Below are positions 43,948 through 53,410 of a stretch of DNA of 64,000 bases, in pieces. Position numbers and translations under genes: made by a program. Origin of the DNA: Metabacillus crassostreae (GTDB lineage Bacteria; Bacillota; Bacilli; Bacillales; Bacillaceae); contig NZ_JAFBDU010000001.1 in NCBI RefSeq assembly GCF_016908395.1, forward strand, positions 744,001-808,000, in the 5' to 3' direction. The notes beneath the pieces are model-generated. The model worked only from the letters and a program-made list of their open reading frames with translations. It had not been told where the DNA came from and ran no database searches. Positions within the stretch are counted from its first letter, which is position 1; each line of letters opens with the position of its first letter.

Positions 43948-45430
43948 TAAGCTTGATAATTTAAAAGAGAAAATGAATGAAACAGTTCTTAAGGATATTG
44001 ACTTTAGTGAAGAAAGTAAAAAGAAAGTATTGCGTACAGTTTATAAAAAGCATAATAGAAAACATCCACTATTTAATTCAAAAGCAAAATACATAGTTAA
44101 TTTTAGTATAAGTTGCATCTTAATTTTTGGATTAGGGTATTTTGGATTAAAAGAACTTAATTTAACATCTAACAGCAAGCCTTCATTGCCAATACCAATA
44201 GAGGAACAGGATCAAAATCAAAGAGGCACAAAATCCACTTCAATTTATACTCCTCCTGAAAAGGAAGAAATGTATGAAGACATGTCAAAAAATGAAGTTT
44301 TCGCAAAAATGTTAAATTCAATTGATCATTTTCATACAGCACGTGGAAAATTTGAGATATTTACTACTTATTATGATCAATCAACTAGCACTTCGATAGA
44401 AGAATTTGAGATAAGTACTAAGGAACAAATAGGAGGAAGTTCCGTTTCAACTGATATATATCCTGAAAATGATGATAAACACATTAATAAAATTATTTAT
44501 AATAATAGCAAGTTATGGCATTTGGATGAAGCAAGAAAAACATTTATTGAATCTGATTACCAACTGATTACAACACAAAACACCTTCACAGTTGAAGAAG
44601 CAAGTAGTATTGATCCATCAGAAATATACAATGCAGAATATCGGGAACGTCCACCGATTGGAACGGTTACATTGTTTCCATATGAAAAAGCAACAAGTTA
44701 TTTGAGAAATGAGAATTTATGGGATATTGAAAAGCAAAATGAAGAAATTGCTGATCAAAATACAATTGTTTTAAAGGGAACTGTTGATCAAGAAATAAAT
44801 AAAATGATTCCAGAAGAAAGTTTCCGTTTTTGGGTTGATAAAGATTCAGGAATTCTTGTTCAATTTGAAGCTTATGATTCTAATGGAGAAATTATTAGCT
44901 ACATATATCCAGAAAAGCTACAAATTAACAGCCCTATAGACACAAAGGTATTCACACCAAATCTAGAAGGCTACTCAGCATATAATGAACACAATAGGAG
45001 TTTGACTTTGACAGCAGAAGAACAAAATCAATTAGAAAGAATGGATCAAGGAATGTTGGTATATGGTGAAGCGGTTAAAGGAGGTTATTATGGAACAACA
45101 GTTGAATCTGCTTTTGTAGAAGAATTATCAGAGAATAAACACTTAATAATAATTAACGTGAATGTAAAAAATGTGCGAGATGATGGAGAACCAATTACTC
45201 CTTCCGAGTTTAAATTTGAGCTAAAGGAAGAAAAAGAAGACAAAAAATACAGAGGGGAAATCCGCTCAATAAATAATCCTCAAGAGGTTCTTATTCAATC
45301 TAAAGACTCAATAACATTTGAAGTATCCTTTGAAGTTGAAAAACTAAGTGATGAATATAAATTTTATATAGAAAGTAATTTAGATCCCATACCAACACAC
45401 TGGTTGATCGATGATTTAGGAAAAAAATAA
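43940..45430 (+). CDS. Probable membrane anti-sigma factor with large extracellular part
   Basis: The ATG at 43940 follows GAGGGGGG and overlaps the sigma gene. The 496-residue protein has a short cytoplasmic segment (about 1-50, where anti-sigma factors bind their sigma) and one membrane helix (FSISCILIFGLGYFGL). It then has a long extracellular region. That region contains a lipoprotein-carrier-like beta domain (about 105-330) and a C-terminal DUF4352-like domain (about 350-495). No zinc-binding anti-sigma HxxxCxxC motif is seen. Genetic coupling to the sigma factor is the main argument for the role. It may sense an envelope signal. Confidence 0.75.
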   Translation: MNDKLDNLKEKMNETVLKDIDFSEESKKKVLRTVYKKHNRKHPLFNSKAKYIVNFSISCILIFGLGYFGLKELNLTSNSKPSLPIPIEEQDQNQRGTKSTSIYTPPEKEEMYEDMSKNEVFAKMLNSIDHFHTARGKFEIFTTYYDQSTSTSIEEFEISTKEQIGGSSVSTDIYPENDDKHINKIIYNNSKLWHLDEARKTFIESDYQLITTQNTFTVEEASSIDPSEIYNAEYRERPPIGTVTLFPYEKATSYLRNENLWDIEKQNEEIADQNTIVLKGTVDQEINKMIPEESFRFWVDKDSGILVQFEAYDSNGEIISYIYPEKLQINSPIDTKVFTPNLEGYSAYNEHNRSLTLTAEEQNQLERMDQGMLVYGEAVKGGYYGTTVESAFVEELSENKHLIIINVNVKNVRDDGEPITPSEFKFELKEEKEDKKYRGEIRSINNPQEVLIQSKDSITFEVSFEVEKLSDEYKFYIESNLDPIPTHWLIDDLGKK

Positions 45431-45641
45431 TTCTTTCACTTAACAGACTAACTCACTATGATTTGGTCTGTTTCTTTCAAATAAATCATGTGAATTATAT
45501 AAGTATAGCCTTGATCTTCTAATTTATTTTTTAAAAAGGAAGTAAAATCGAAACTTACTATGATTTGTTTCGTATATAAATTTATACATTTTTTAATTTA
45601 TTATAAATTTATTTATCATATTAAATTTAGGAGCGTTACAC

Positions 45642-45995
45642 ATGAAAAAGTATTCTGAATTCAAATTAACAATAGAACCTTTTGAAGCAGCAATGCTACT
45701 TACAGAAAATAGTGAAGTTAAGGAACTAATCGTGTTTTATGATTACAAGGTTGCGGGTGATGATAAACGGATTTGTATATTTGTGCTAGAAAAGTTTTTT
45801 CTGAGAAATAGTAGTACAGCCTCGTTAACAGTAACGATTGACAATTTTGAAGGAGAAACAATAATGAAATGTGTGTCTACCGGAAACGGTGAAGGCTTTC
45901 TTGATATTGGTTGGGGAGCAGGTAAGAGCTTTATAAATTCAGTTCGTAATCCTTTGGAAGAATATATAATTGATGTGATTCAGGAAAATGAATAA
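45642..45995 (+). CDS. Uncharacterised small protein, DUF6054-like
   Basis: The 117-residue soluble protein starts at an ATG behind AGGAG and has an alternating beta-rich sequence (LIVFYDYKVAGDDKRICIFVLEKFF). It ends with the pattern STGNGEGFLDIGWGAGKSF, which resembles the DUF6054 family; I hold this loosely. The upstream gap (45431-45641) is A/T-rich and shows no gene. A hairpin downstream separates it from the decayed kinase. Confidence 0.6.
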   Translation: MKKYSEFKLTIEPFEAAMLLTENSEVKELIVFYDYKVAGDDKRICIFVLEKFFLRNSSTASLTVTIDNFEGETIMKCVSTGNGEGFLDIGWGAGKSFINSVRNPLEEYIIDVIQENE

Positions 45996-46021
45996 TTATT
46001 TGGATAAACAATATTAAGTAT

Positions 46022-46047
46022 AAAAAGGGCAATCGATAAAGATTGCC
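46022..46047 (-). terminator. Terminator serving the kinase remnant (and weakly the plus strand)
   Basis: GGCAATC pairs with GATTGCC over a 6-base loop. On the minus strand it is followed by a T run; on the plus strand the T tract is poor. Confidence 0.65.
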
Positions 46048-46052
46048 TTATC

Positions 46053-46512
46053 TTACATTTCATCAAGCTTGAAAGGTAATTCAATTATAAATGTAGTTCC
46101 TATATTTAGTTTACTATCAATTGAAATTTGTCCTTGATGATTATTTTTAATGATGCTTTCGATCATCATAATCCCCAAGCCTGTGCCATTTTCCTTTGTA
46201 GTATGAAACGGGGTACCTAACCTATGTAATTCATCTTCAGACATACCCTTACCATTATCATTAACGGTAAGTATTAATGCTTCATCTTTGTTTTGAACAT
46301 TGATCCTAATTTGTCCACTAGATTTAATAGCCTTCCAATGCATTTTTTATTAAATTAATAACCACCTGTTTAATTTGATGTGGTATACAATAAAGACTTA
46401 GATTTTCATCTTGGAATTGAAAAGTGATCTCAATATTATGAATGGTTGCTTGAGGTTGCATAAGAAAAATAACTTGTTCAATCAATTCTTCGATATTACA
46501 TTCATAGTAATT
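46053..46512 (-). pseudogene. Histidine kinase remnant (ATP-binding domain, frame-shifted)
   Basis: The last 96 codons form a kinase ATP-binding domain: NDNGKGMSEDELHRLGTPFHTTKENGTGLGIMM, with G1, F and G2 boxes. Upstream, in the neighbouring frame, is the N-box (IKQVVINLIKNALEG) preceded by YECNIEELIEQVIFLMQPQA. One inserted G near 46328 breaks NALEAIKSSG. Everything before this (phospho-accepting His, PAS and membrane parts) is missing, and the frame meets a stop at about 46512. The pattern resembles sporulation-type kinases such as KinB/KinE. It is a decayed, truncated gene. Confidence 0.85.
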
Positions 46513-46643
46513 TTAGGTTAACATTATTTTAATAGCATTACCATTTTCATTTTCACCTTATTAACTATCTTAAAAATCATCATTAGAGAGCTATATAGTT
46601 TTTAGCCTTTAGAATTTTAAACTCTCAAAAGAATTAAATCTAA

Positions 46644-46733
46644 AATTGTAATTCTTTTTCTGAGTTTGAAGAAGATGATTATATAACAAAAGAGCACCAA
46701 ACTGAAAATAATAATGAGAAATTAATAAAATAA
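46644..46733 (+). other. Short coding-like fragment
   Basis: A 29-codon open frame with charged, protein-like composition (FSEFEEDDYITKEHQTENNN) has no start codon or ribosome binding site. It lies between the kinase remnant and pbuE and may be another decayed piece. Confidence 0.2.
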
Positions 46734-46760
46734 GAGAGTGCAGTTGTATAATGCACTCTC
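46734..46760 (-). terminator. Terminator after pbuE
   Basis: GAGAGTGCA pairs perfectly with TGCACTCTC over a 9-base loop, with T-rich sequence following on the minus strand. Confidence 0.75.
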
Positions 46761-46784
46761 AGTTAAAACTTATTTTCCTTTTGA

Positions 46785-47975
46785 TTAGTTAGTACTTTGT
46801 ACCTTTGAAACGGAAATTGTTTTTTCTCTTTTTATCGTTTTTCTTGTTATAGAAAAGACTGCAAATAATAAAGAGATAATCACAATAACTCCACCAAACC
46901 ACGCAGTTTTGGAGACAGTTCCTGTTTGGCTTAACACAATACCGCCAATACCAGATCCTAGTGCGATACCAATTTGCAATGCTGAATTATTAAAGCTTTG
47001 CTGTATATCAGATGTAGCAGGATCTGTTTCTATCAAATAACTTTGCTGAGGTGGTGCTAGACCCCAGCTTAATGCTGCCCAAATCATCATAGCAGGTATG
47101 AATAGGATAAGCGAAAAAGTCGTAAAAGGTAATAAAAATAGAACAACAGCAAATGAACTAATCACGACGATGATACTTTTACGAGATCCAATAGAATCCG
47201 AGAGAATGCCTCCGAAAGCTCCACCACTAACAGCTGCAATACCAAATAATAAATAAAAAATACTAATCCAATTCGAGTTTAATTGAAGCTCCGTTTCTAA
47301 AAATGGAGTGAAATAGGCATAAAGTGTATAATGCCCTGCTAACATAAACATCGTTGCAAGATGTGCACTACCGATTTTCGCACTGGCGATTGCTTTTATT
47401 TGTTGTGAAAGAGGAACCATGTTTTCTCCAGGAACCTTCTCCAAAAAGATTGAAATAAGAACAAGAGATCCAATAGACAATATGGCAATTCCTAAAAAGA
47501 TGACACGCCAGCCTAAGGTATTTGAAATCAATATACCAAGAGGAACACCCATTACAAGTGATGAACTTATCCCCATGTAAATTAAACCTAAAGCTTTTGC
47601 CCTATGTGCTGGAGCGACAATCTTCGCTGCTATAGTTAAAGACAAGACAACAATAAGTGCTGTACTCATTGAAGTTAAAATTCTAGCAAACATCATAAAT
47701 GAAAAACTAGTACTAAAATAAGTCATAATATTGCCGGTAAAAAAAACAAATAGAGAAATAATATACAACTTTTTCCGTTCAACTTTGCTTGTCATAACTA
47801 GTAAAACAGGACCGGCAATAGCATAAATAAGAGCAAAAACAGAAATTAGCTGTCCAGCCGAGCTTAATGAAATGTTAAAATCTTTAGCAATTGTAGGTAG
47901 GATGCCTCCTACGATTAATTCAACCAACCCAACTGCAACAGTTGATAACGCAAGTATAAAAACTTTTATATTCAT
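46785..47975 (-). CDS. pbuE: Purine base efflux pump PbuE (MFS)
   Basis: The 396-residue protein has twelve membrane segments of the DHA1 drug:proton antiporter type and matches PbuE (YdhL) of B. subtilis almost segment by segment. Examples are [55 protein letters not shown] and [13 protein letters not shown]. PbuE exports adenine, hypoxanthine and related bases or analogues. Identification is strongly supported by the adenine-type riboswitch in its leader, the same arrangement as in B. subtilis. A hairpin terminator follows the stop. Confidence 0.93.
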   Translation of the reverse strand: MNIKVFILALSTVAVGLVELIVGGILPTIAKDFNISLSSAGQLISVFALIYAIAGPVLLVMTSKVERKKLYIISLFVFFTGNIMTYFSTSFSFMMFARILTSMSTALIVVLSLTIAAKIVAPAHRAKALGLIYMGISSSLVMGVPLGILISNTLGWRVIFLGIAILSIGSLVLISIFLEKVPGENMVPLSQQIKAIASAKIGSAHLATMFMLAGHYTLYAYFTPFLETELQLNSNWISIFYLLFGIAAVSGGAFGGILSDSIGSRKSIIVVISSFAVVLFLLPFTTFSLILFIPAMMIWAALSWGLAPPQQSYLIETDPATSDIQQSFNNSALQIGIALGSGIGGIVLSQTGTVSKTAWFGGVIVIISLLFAVFSITRKTIKREKTISVSKVQSTN

Positions 47976-48012
47976 AACTTATTTTTCATCCTTTCAAATT
48001 TTTCACAAGATA

Positions 48013-48115
48013 ACAAAAAAATCCTGATTACAGAAAACGATGAGGTCATTTTCTGTAATCAGGATTTTAAGGCTCCTGGTAGAGACCCTCTAGCCATATT
48101 CTAGAGGTTATACAG
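48013..48115 (-). promoter_or_regulatory. Adenine (purine-class) riboswitch controlling pbuE
   Basis: On the minus strand the aptamer (48115-48053) has P1, the P2 arm CCTCTAGAATATGGCTAGAG and the conserved GTCTCTACC. The P3 side AGGAGCCTTAAAATCCT follows, then GATTACAG. The base after GA in that junction is T, which corresponds to U74 and predicts adenine rather than guanine binding. The 3' half of P1 is also the 5' arm of a perfect 17-bp terminator stem (48021-48037 with 48049-48065) followed by T residues. Adenine binding should therefore prevent termination and switch pbuE on. Confidence 0.93.
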
Positions 48116-48278
48116 GTAATATATATCTAGTTTTTAAAGTACTTATAAGATTATACTAGATTTCATTCCTATTTTCAAGTGTTTATTAGCAATTATAAAA
48201 TTGTGATTAAATTAACCAACTATATCAGTTGAAAATTATGGTAATATTAACCTTGTTAACTACTACTAGTGGGTGGAG

Positions 48279-48869
48279 ATGAAATTGTTCAATAAAGAAA
48301 ATAAAATGGCCGTTGCGCTAAGTATAATTGGATGGGTCGAAATTGTAGTTGGGATATTTTGTGCCCTTACTTTTTCAAGTGTTCATGATGGTTATGAAGA
48401 AGTATTTTTGCTGTCAACATTTATTAAGTGGGCAGCTGCAGGCATTATTTCCGGCGTTTTTTTCTTAGGTTTAGCAGAAATTGTTGAGCTTTTACATCAC
48501 ATAAAAGATAACTTAAGTGAAAGAAAAGCTAAAACTCATAAAATTGATGAACCAATAAATTCAAATGAACTAGCTCAAAGAAGTATGATTAATAGTGAAT
48601 CATTAGACAGCACTCCTGCAAAAGAAAATTGGTCAATCACTGAAGAACAAAAAGATGCCATTAATGCTTTATTTAATAGCAAAGCCGATATAGTAGTGAT
48701 TCCTTCACCATATACGAATTTTTGTATTGTTGATTTTGGAGTAGACCAAATTGAGATCATAGAAATCAAACAAAACGGTTTTCCATTCATTTTAGCTGAC
48801 TTTCATTGGAAAGAGATTCAAGCTGAAATTCATCAGTGGTATAAAGAATATAAAAATAATCATAACTAG
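48279..48869 (+). CDS. Membrane protein with two helices and a cytoplasmic domain
   Basis: The start is uncertain. ATG 48279 is only two to three bases after GGTGGAG, while TTG 48285 has ideal spacing. The product (about 195 residues) has two membrane segments (LSIIGWVEIVVGIFCALTF and WAAAGIISGVFFLGLAEIV), a charged linker, and a C-terminal soluble domain. That domain contains DIVVIPSPYTNFCIVDFG and ADFHWKEIQAEIHQWY. I do not recognise the family. It runs divergently from pbuE and 112 bases ahead of a GNAT gene. Confidence 0.6.
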   Translation: MKLFNKENKMAVALSIIGWVEIVVGIFCALTFSSVHDGYEEVFLLSTFIKWAAAGIISGVFFLGLAEIVELLHHIKDNLSERKAKTHKIDEPINSNELAQRSMINSESLDSTPAKENWSITEEQKDAINALFNSKADIVVIPSPYTNFCIVDFGVDQIEIIEIKQNGFPFILADFHWKEIQAEIHQWYKEYKNNHN

Positions 48870-48980
48870 ACTAGTATTTTTCTGGTACATATGGAAGGGG
48901 AGGAGAGATAAAAAGGAGAAATTTAAATATAGGTAGTATTTTTATTCAAGATTGTTAGGTAAAGTCAGGAGGATAACTTT

Positions 48981-49472
48981 ATGGATCATAACAAAGAAGT
49001 CACATTGACACACTTTTCAACAGAGCATTTAGATCATTTAAACTCTTTTCAGCTACCTACAGAACAAGAAAAATTCACTGCATTACCTAAAAATGCAATA
49101 GAAGTAACAAGAAATCAATATCGAATGGTCCTATTGAGCAATGAAAAACCAGTTGGATATTTTCTTTTGCATTCAACTGAAAGAGTAATGGAGTATACAG
49201 ATAATCCGCATGCCATGCTATTAACAGCATTTTCTATTAATTATCCATATCAAGGTAAAGGGATTGCGAAAAAAGGAATGCTATTATTAGAAGATTTCGT
49301 CAAGAAGGAGTTTTCTACCTGTAATGAAATTATTTTAGCTGTAAACCATAAAAATATACCTGCACAAAAGCTATATGCTAAAGTTGGATTTCAAGATACA
49401 GGTAGAAGGAAAGTAGGTCTTATTGGTGAACAATTTATTATGAGCTTAGAAATAAATGAAGATCTTTCTTAG
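48981..49472 (+). CDS. GNAT family N-acetyltransferase
   Basis: The 163-residue protein has the GNAT core. The beta-4 segment is EKPVGYFLLHST and the acetyl-CoA loop region is FSINYPYQGKGIAKKGMLLLEDFV (Q/GxGxA/G type). The late strand with NHKNIPAQKLYAKVGFQDTGRR is also present. The NxxAxxLYxKxGF pattern is typical of amino-acid or small-molecule acetyltransferases. AGGAGG precedes the ATG. The substrate is unknown, and the flanking genes do not point to a pathway. Confidence 0.88.
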   Translation: MDHNKEVTLTHFSTEHLDHLNSFQLPTEQEKFTALPKNAIEVTRNQYRMVLLSNEKPVGYFLLHSTERVMEYTDNPHAMLLTAFSINYPYQGKGIAKKGMLLLEDFVKKEFSTCNEIILAVNHKNIPAQKLYAKVGFQDTGRRKVGLIGEQFIMSLEINEDLS

Positions 49473-49710
49473 CTTTAAAAACTAGTGCTGTTCAAACAGT
49501 TGATTTATACCTATTTATCAGTTCTCCAATAAATGAAGTTTATATTTAAATTTCAAAACTGTGGACATACTATTGCTGGTGAATTATATTTATTTACTTA
49601 TATAAAAAAATTACTAAAAAAGACATAAATTATGCATTTTCTGCTATGATATTCAGTTACAATATAATCTTAAGAATATAAATTTAACTAATTAATTGGA
49701 GGAACATTGC

Positions 49711-51039
49711 TTGTCCATAGAAGTTTTTTTTCTTATTGTTTTAATTATTTTGAATGCCTTTTTTGCTGCTTCTGAAATAGCCTTAATTTCTTTAAATGAT
49801 AATAAGGTAAGAATGTTAGCAGAATCGGGTGACAAGAAAGCCATTTTGTTACAAAAATTATTATCAGAGCCTAGTAGGTTTTTAGCCACTATTCAGGTTG
49901 GTATTACACTTGCCGGTTTCCTTGCAAGTGCATTTGCTGCAGGAAGCTTTTCAGGTCAGCTTGCTTCTCTACTTTCAAGCTTAGGTGTACCTTTATCAGA
50001 TAAATGGCTTGAATCAATATCTGTAGTACTGATTACATTAGTATTATCATATTTTACGTTAGTTGTTGGTGAGCTTGTACCAAAAAGAATCGCGATGCAA
50101 AAAGCTGAGCCGATTTCTATGTTTGTCGCTAGACCATTAACAATTCTTTCGAAAATCACATCACCATTTGTTAAATTATTAACGTTATCAACTAATGGTT
50201 TAGTTCGATTATTCGGTGTTGATCCTCATGCAAATGATGAACAAGTGACAGAGGAAGAAATTAGAATGATGGTTGATGTTGGAGAAGAAAGAGGAGCCAT
50301 TCAGGATACAGAAAAGATGATGATTAACAATATATTTGAGTTTGATAATACTATTGTTTCAAATATCATGATTCATCGAACAAATATTATAGGAATACCA
50401 GCAGATGCTTCACTAAAAGAAGTCCTCCGCTTTATAAATATAGAAAAATATACAAGGTTTCCTGTCTATGAAGACAATTTTGATAATATTATTGGAATTC
50501 TCCATGTTAAAGATATCCTTCAATATATGGAAAGTGGAGATGCGGAAACATTTCTTCTGAAAAAAATCATTAGAAAACCATATTTTGTTCCTGAATCTAT
50601 GGTAACCGACGACTTATTTAGTGATCTCCAGAAAAATAAAGTACACTTGGCCGTTGTGATTGATGAATTTGGTGGCACAGCAGGTATAGTCACACTTGAG
50701 GATTTATTAGAAGAAATAGTAGGGAACATTTTTGATGAGCATGATGAGGAAGAATTTGAATATGTCAAAGTAGATGATGATACCTTTTTGTTCAATGGAA
50801 TTGTAAGTTTACATGAAGTTGATCGAATTATCGACATTAAGCTACCATCTGAAGATTATGACACATTAAGTGGATTTATAATCGGTCAACTTGGATATAT
50901 TCCAAGAGTTTCTTCAGGGGATGTTACTGTGGAATTTAATGGTTATTTATTTACAGTTGAAGAAGTGAATGAAAAAAGAATTAATAAAATTCGAATAGTT
51001 AAAAATGAGTTAGAACCAGATAATGAAGCTGGTCATTAG
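49711..51039 (+). CDS. CNNM/HlyC-CorC family transporter with CBS domains
   Basis: The TTG at 49711 follows GGAGGAAC; an in-frame TTG at 49696 lies before that site. The 442-residue protein has an N-terminal DUF21/CNNM membrane domain (about 1-185) with ILNAFFAASEIALISLND and ELVPKRIAMQKAEP. A CBS pair follows (about 210-330, including RFPVYEDNFDNIIGILHVKDIL and VVIDEFGGTAGIVTLEDLLEEIVG), then a CorC_HlyC domain (about 345-435). Related Bacillus/Staphylococcus proteins (YhdP, MpfA) export magnesium or protect against excess divalent cations. It is a single-gene unit with a strong terminator. Metal specificity is inference. Confidence 0.9.
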   Translation: MSIEVFFLIVLIILNAFFAASEIALISLNDNKVRMLAESGDKKAILLQKLLSEPSRFLATIQVGITLAGFLASAFAAGSFSGQLASLLSSLGVPLSDKWLESISVVLITLVLSYFTLVVGELVPKRIAMQKAEPISMFVARPLTILSKITSPFVKLLTLSTNGLVRLFGVDPHANDEQVTEEEIRMMVDVGEERGAIQDTEKMMINNIFEFDNTIVSNIMIHRTNIIGIPADASLKEVLRFINIEKYTRFPVYEDNFDNIIGILHVKDILQYMESGDAETFLLKKIIRKPYFVPESMVTDDLFSDLQKNKVHLAVVIDEFGGTAGIVTLEDLLEEIVGNIFDEHDEEEFEYVKVDDDTFLFNGIVSLHEVDRIIDIKLPSEDYDTLSGFIIGQLGYIPRVSSGDVTVEFNGYLFTVEEVNEKRINKIRIVKNELEPDNEAGH

Positions 51040-51121
51040 GGATATTGAAAGCAAGCTAGGACATAATTAACGAAATCGTCAATAGAGACGATAAACACTA
51101 ATTATATAGTGAATAATTCAG

Positions 51122-51178
51122 AAAACCCGAATTATTAGGCGCAAGATTGATTAACGTCACCTAATAATTCGGGTTTTT
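51122..51178. terminator. Long bidirectional terminator
   Basis: An 18-bp perfect stem (AAAACCCGAATTATTAGG with its complement at 51160-51177) with a 20-base loop has T runs on both strands. It separates the transporter gene from the convergent aminotransferase gene. Confidence 0.9.
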
Positions 51179-51254
51179 CATTAACTTTAACACTTAAGGC
51201 CCAATATCTACCTTCGCATAGATATATACCTTTTTTAAATTCTAAACCTGTTTC

Positions 51255-52532
51255 TCAGTTGTTTATCAGTTTTTTGATACTTGCCATCTTTATGCATACA
51301 CAAAGAATCTCAATAGCTGTTTTTAATTCAGTTAAAGAAGGGAATGTAGGTGCAATTCTTATGTTTCGATCTCTAGGATCTTTACCATATGGAAATGTTG
51401 CTCCTGCATTTGTTAAGGTAACACCTGCTTCAGCTGCAAGTTTAACCGATTCTTTTGCACAATCATCAAGTGTATTTAAGCTGATAAAATATCCACCTTT
51501 AGGGTTACTCCAAGAAGCAATATTTAAATGACTTAATTGAGATTCTAGTATGGTAGTTACCATATCAAATTTAGGTTTAATGATTTCCGCTTGCTTTTTC
51601 ATATGTTGTTCTATATTCTCCAAATCTTTTAGGAAATGAACATGTCGAAGCTGGTTAATTTTATCTGGGCCAATTGTTTGGATTGCGAGTTGTTTTTTTA
51701 TGAATTTTATATTTTCTTCACTACTTGCCATAGCCGAAACACCTGATCCAGGGAAGGTAATTTTAGATGTTGAAGCAAATATATAGACCCTATTTGGGTT
51801 ACCTGCATCCTTACAAGCTTGTAACATATTTTTTAATTGTGAGGGTTTATCAGTTAAATGGTGAACTGTATAAGCATCATCCCAAAAGATCTTAAAGTCA
51901 GGTGCTTTTGTCTTCATATTAGCAAGCCGTTCTACAACTTCGTCACTATAAGTTGTTCCATCAGGATTACTATATTTCGGAATACACCAAATACCTTTTA
52001 TATATTTATCTTCTTTAACAAGCTCTTCAATTTTATCCATGTCAGGACCATCCTCTAACATATCGATTGTGATCATCTCAATATTTAATAATTCACAAAT
52101 AGCAAAATGTCGATCATAACCAGGACTAGGACATAAAAATTTCACTTTCTCTTCTTTACTCCAAGGTATGTTACTGTCAATTACTCCATGTAATAAAGCT
52201 CTAGAAACAGTATCATACATCATATTCAGACTTGAATTCCCACCAATAATCACTTCAGATGTATTAACTTGCAAAATCTCAGTAAATAATTGCTTTGTTT
52301 CAAGCAGACCATCTAAAGAGCCATAATTACGAACATCGATTTCTTCTAAAACATGTAGTGAATCACTTGATATCGTAAGTAAATCTAAAGATAAATCAAG
52401 CTGCTCTGGACTTGGTTTGCCTCTGGACATATCAAGTGAAAGATTTTTATCCTTAATTCCCTGAAAATCTTTTTCTAATTTAGAGTAAAGCTCTATCAAT
52501 TCCTCTTTACTCATTCTTCTTAAGTCACTCAA
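51255..52532 (-). CDS. Class Ic aspartate-type aminotransferase (PLP-dependent)
   Basis: The 425-residue protein belongs to the fold-type I aminotransferases of the Asp_aminotransf (PF12897-like) group. It has LSLDMSRGKPSPEQLDLS near the start, GGNSSLNMMYD, CPSPGYDRHFAICE and the PLP-contact PKYSNPDGTTYSDE. The PLP Lys is in FASTSKITFPGSGVSA, and the substrate-carboxylate Arg is probably in RNIRIAPTFPS. Subclass Ic members studied so far are aspartate aminotransferases. The start ATG is supported by AGGAGG. It is a single-gene unit facing the CBS transporter. Confidence 0.9.
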   Translation of the reverse strand: MSDLRRMSKEELIELYSKLEKDFQGIKDKNLSLDMSRGKPSPEQLDLSLDLLTISSDSLHVLEEIDVRNYGSLDGLLETKQLFTEILQVNTSEVIIGGNSSLNMMYDTVSRALLHGVIDSNIPWSKEEKVKFLCPSPGYDRHFAICELLNIEMITIDMLEDGPDMDKIEELVKEDKYIKGIWCIPKYSNPDGTTYSDEVVERLANMKTKAPDFKIFWDDAYTVHHLTDKPSQLKNMLQACKDAGNPNRVYIFASTSKITFPGSGVSAMASSEENIKFIKKQLAIQTIGPDKINQLRHVHFLKDLENIEQHMKKQAEIIKPKFDMVTTILESQLSHLNIASWSNPKGGYFISLNTLDDCAKESVKLAAEAGVTLTNAGATFPYGKDPRDRNIRIAPTFPSLTELKTAIEILCVCIKMASIKKLINN

Positions 52533-52856
52533 ATCTACTACCTCCTATAAAATAAACACATTAAGTTACTATTCGCTTACTTTTATGATTTTCCTTTTAA
52601 GATATTCATTGTAAGTGATTAGTGATGCTTCATTATAAGAATAAATTGTATTACATTCATTTAACATAGTTAGTTTTAAAATTCATTGGATTTTTATGGT
52701 AAAATAAACTGAGTAAAGATTATATATTGCGATTTTAGAAGACTGAGAAAGCGCACAAAATGAGAGAATCAACATTTTATGACAAGAAATTAAACATAAA
52801 TAGGAACGCAAATAAGAAAAAAATTAAAATGTGAAAAGTAGGAGATGAAAACCTTA
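52533..52856. other. Divergent intergenic region, no gene seen
   Basis: The 324-base gap contains the upstream regions of the aminotransferase (minus) and the DUF4085-like gene (plus). It is A/T-rich, and I see no supported reading frame or strong palindrome. Confidence 0.5.
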
Positions 52857-53360
52857 TTGAAATATTTTCTCTACGAGCTACATGTAGCTCAGAATACAGA
52901 CAATATCAGTGAACAAGAATGCAATAAGTTTGAAACTCAATGGCAATTAAACATTGAAAAATATCAGGAAATTTATAAAGCCTTGAAAGATCGATTACCA
53001 ATTGAAGTGTTCAAGCATTTCAATTCGTGGGGATTTCATGATTATCGTTTAATAAAAATGAAAATCGAACATAAAAGCCTACTACAGATAAATGTTCATT
53101 TTACTCTTTCTAATGATGAAGAGGAAGAAAATGAAGAACTTTGGATTTTAAGCTTTCACAATGTCTCAATCTTTAAATCTCAACATCATAATTTTGATAA
53201 CGAAAAAAGTATTTTCAATAGAGACATTGATATTTGGTTGTATGAAGAGTTTCTACCAGTAAACGCTGCAACATTGTCATTTGAAGTCATTTTTTCATCA
53301 GGCGGAAATGTTTTAATCCACTTTTCAAACCATTCTGTATCCATTAAGAAAATCAAATAG
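52857..53360 (+). CDS. DUF4085-like protein
   Basis: I favour the TTG at 52857 (product beginning KYFLYELHVAQN) over the ATG at 52845, which directly abuts the AGGAG site. A start at KYF(T/L)xEL is usual in the DUF4085 group. The 167-residue soluble protein has a helical first part and a beta-rich second part (SLLQINVHFTLSNDEEEENEELWILSFHNVS). Function is unknown. It heads a run of four same-strand genes ending at 55690 and is likely co-transcribed with the membrane proteins that follow. Confidence 0.65.
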   Translation: MKYFLYELHVAQNTDNISEQECNKFETQWQLNIEKYQEIYKALKDRLPIEVFKHFNSWGFHDYRLIKMKIEHKSLLQINVHFTLSNDEEEENEELWILSFHNVSIFKSQHHNFDNEKSIFNRDIDIWLYEEFLPVNAATLSFEVIFSSGGNVLIHFSNHSVSIKKIK

Positions 53361-53410
53361 ACATACAACTTCTATGTAACTCTTATATTCATAGATAAGG
53401 AGTAACTTAA

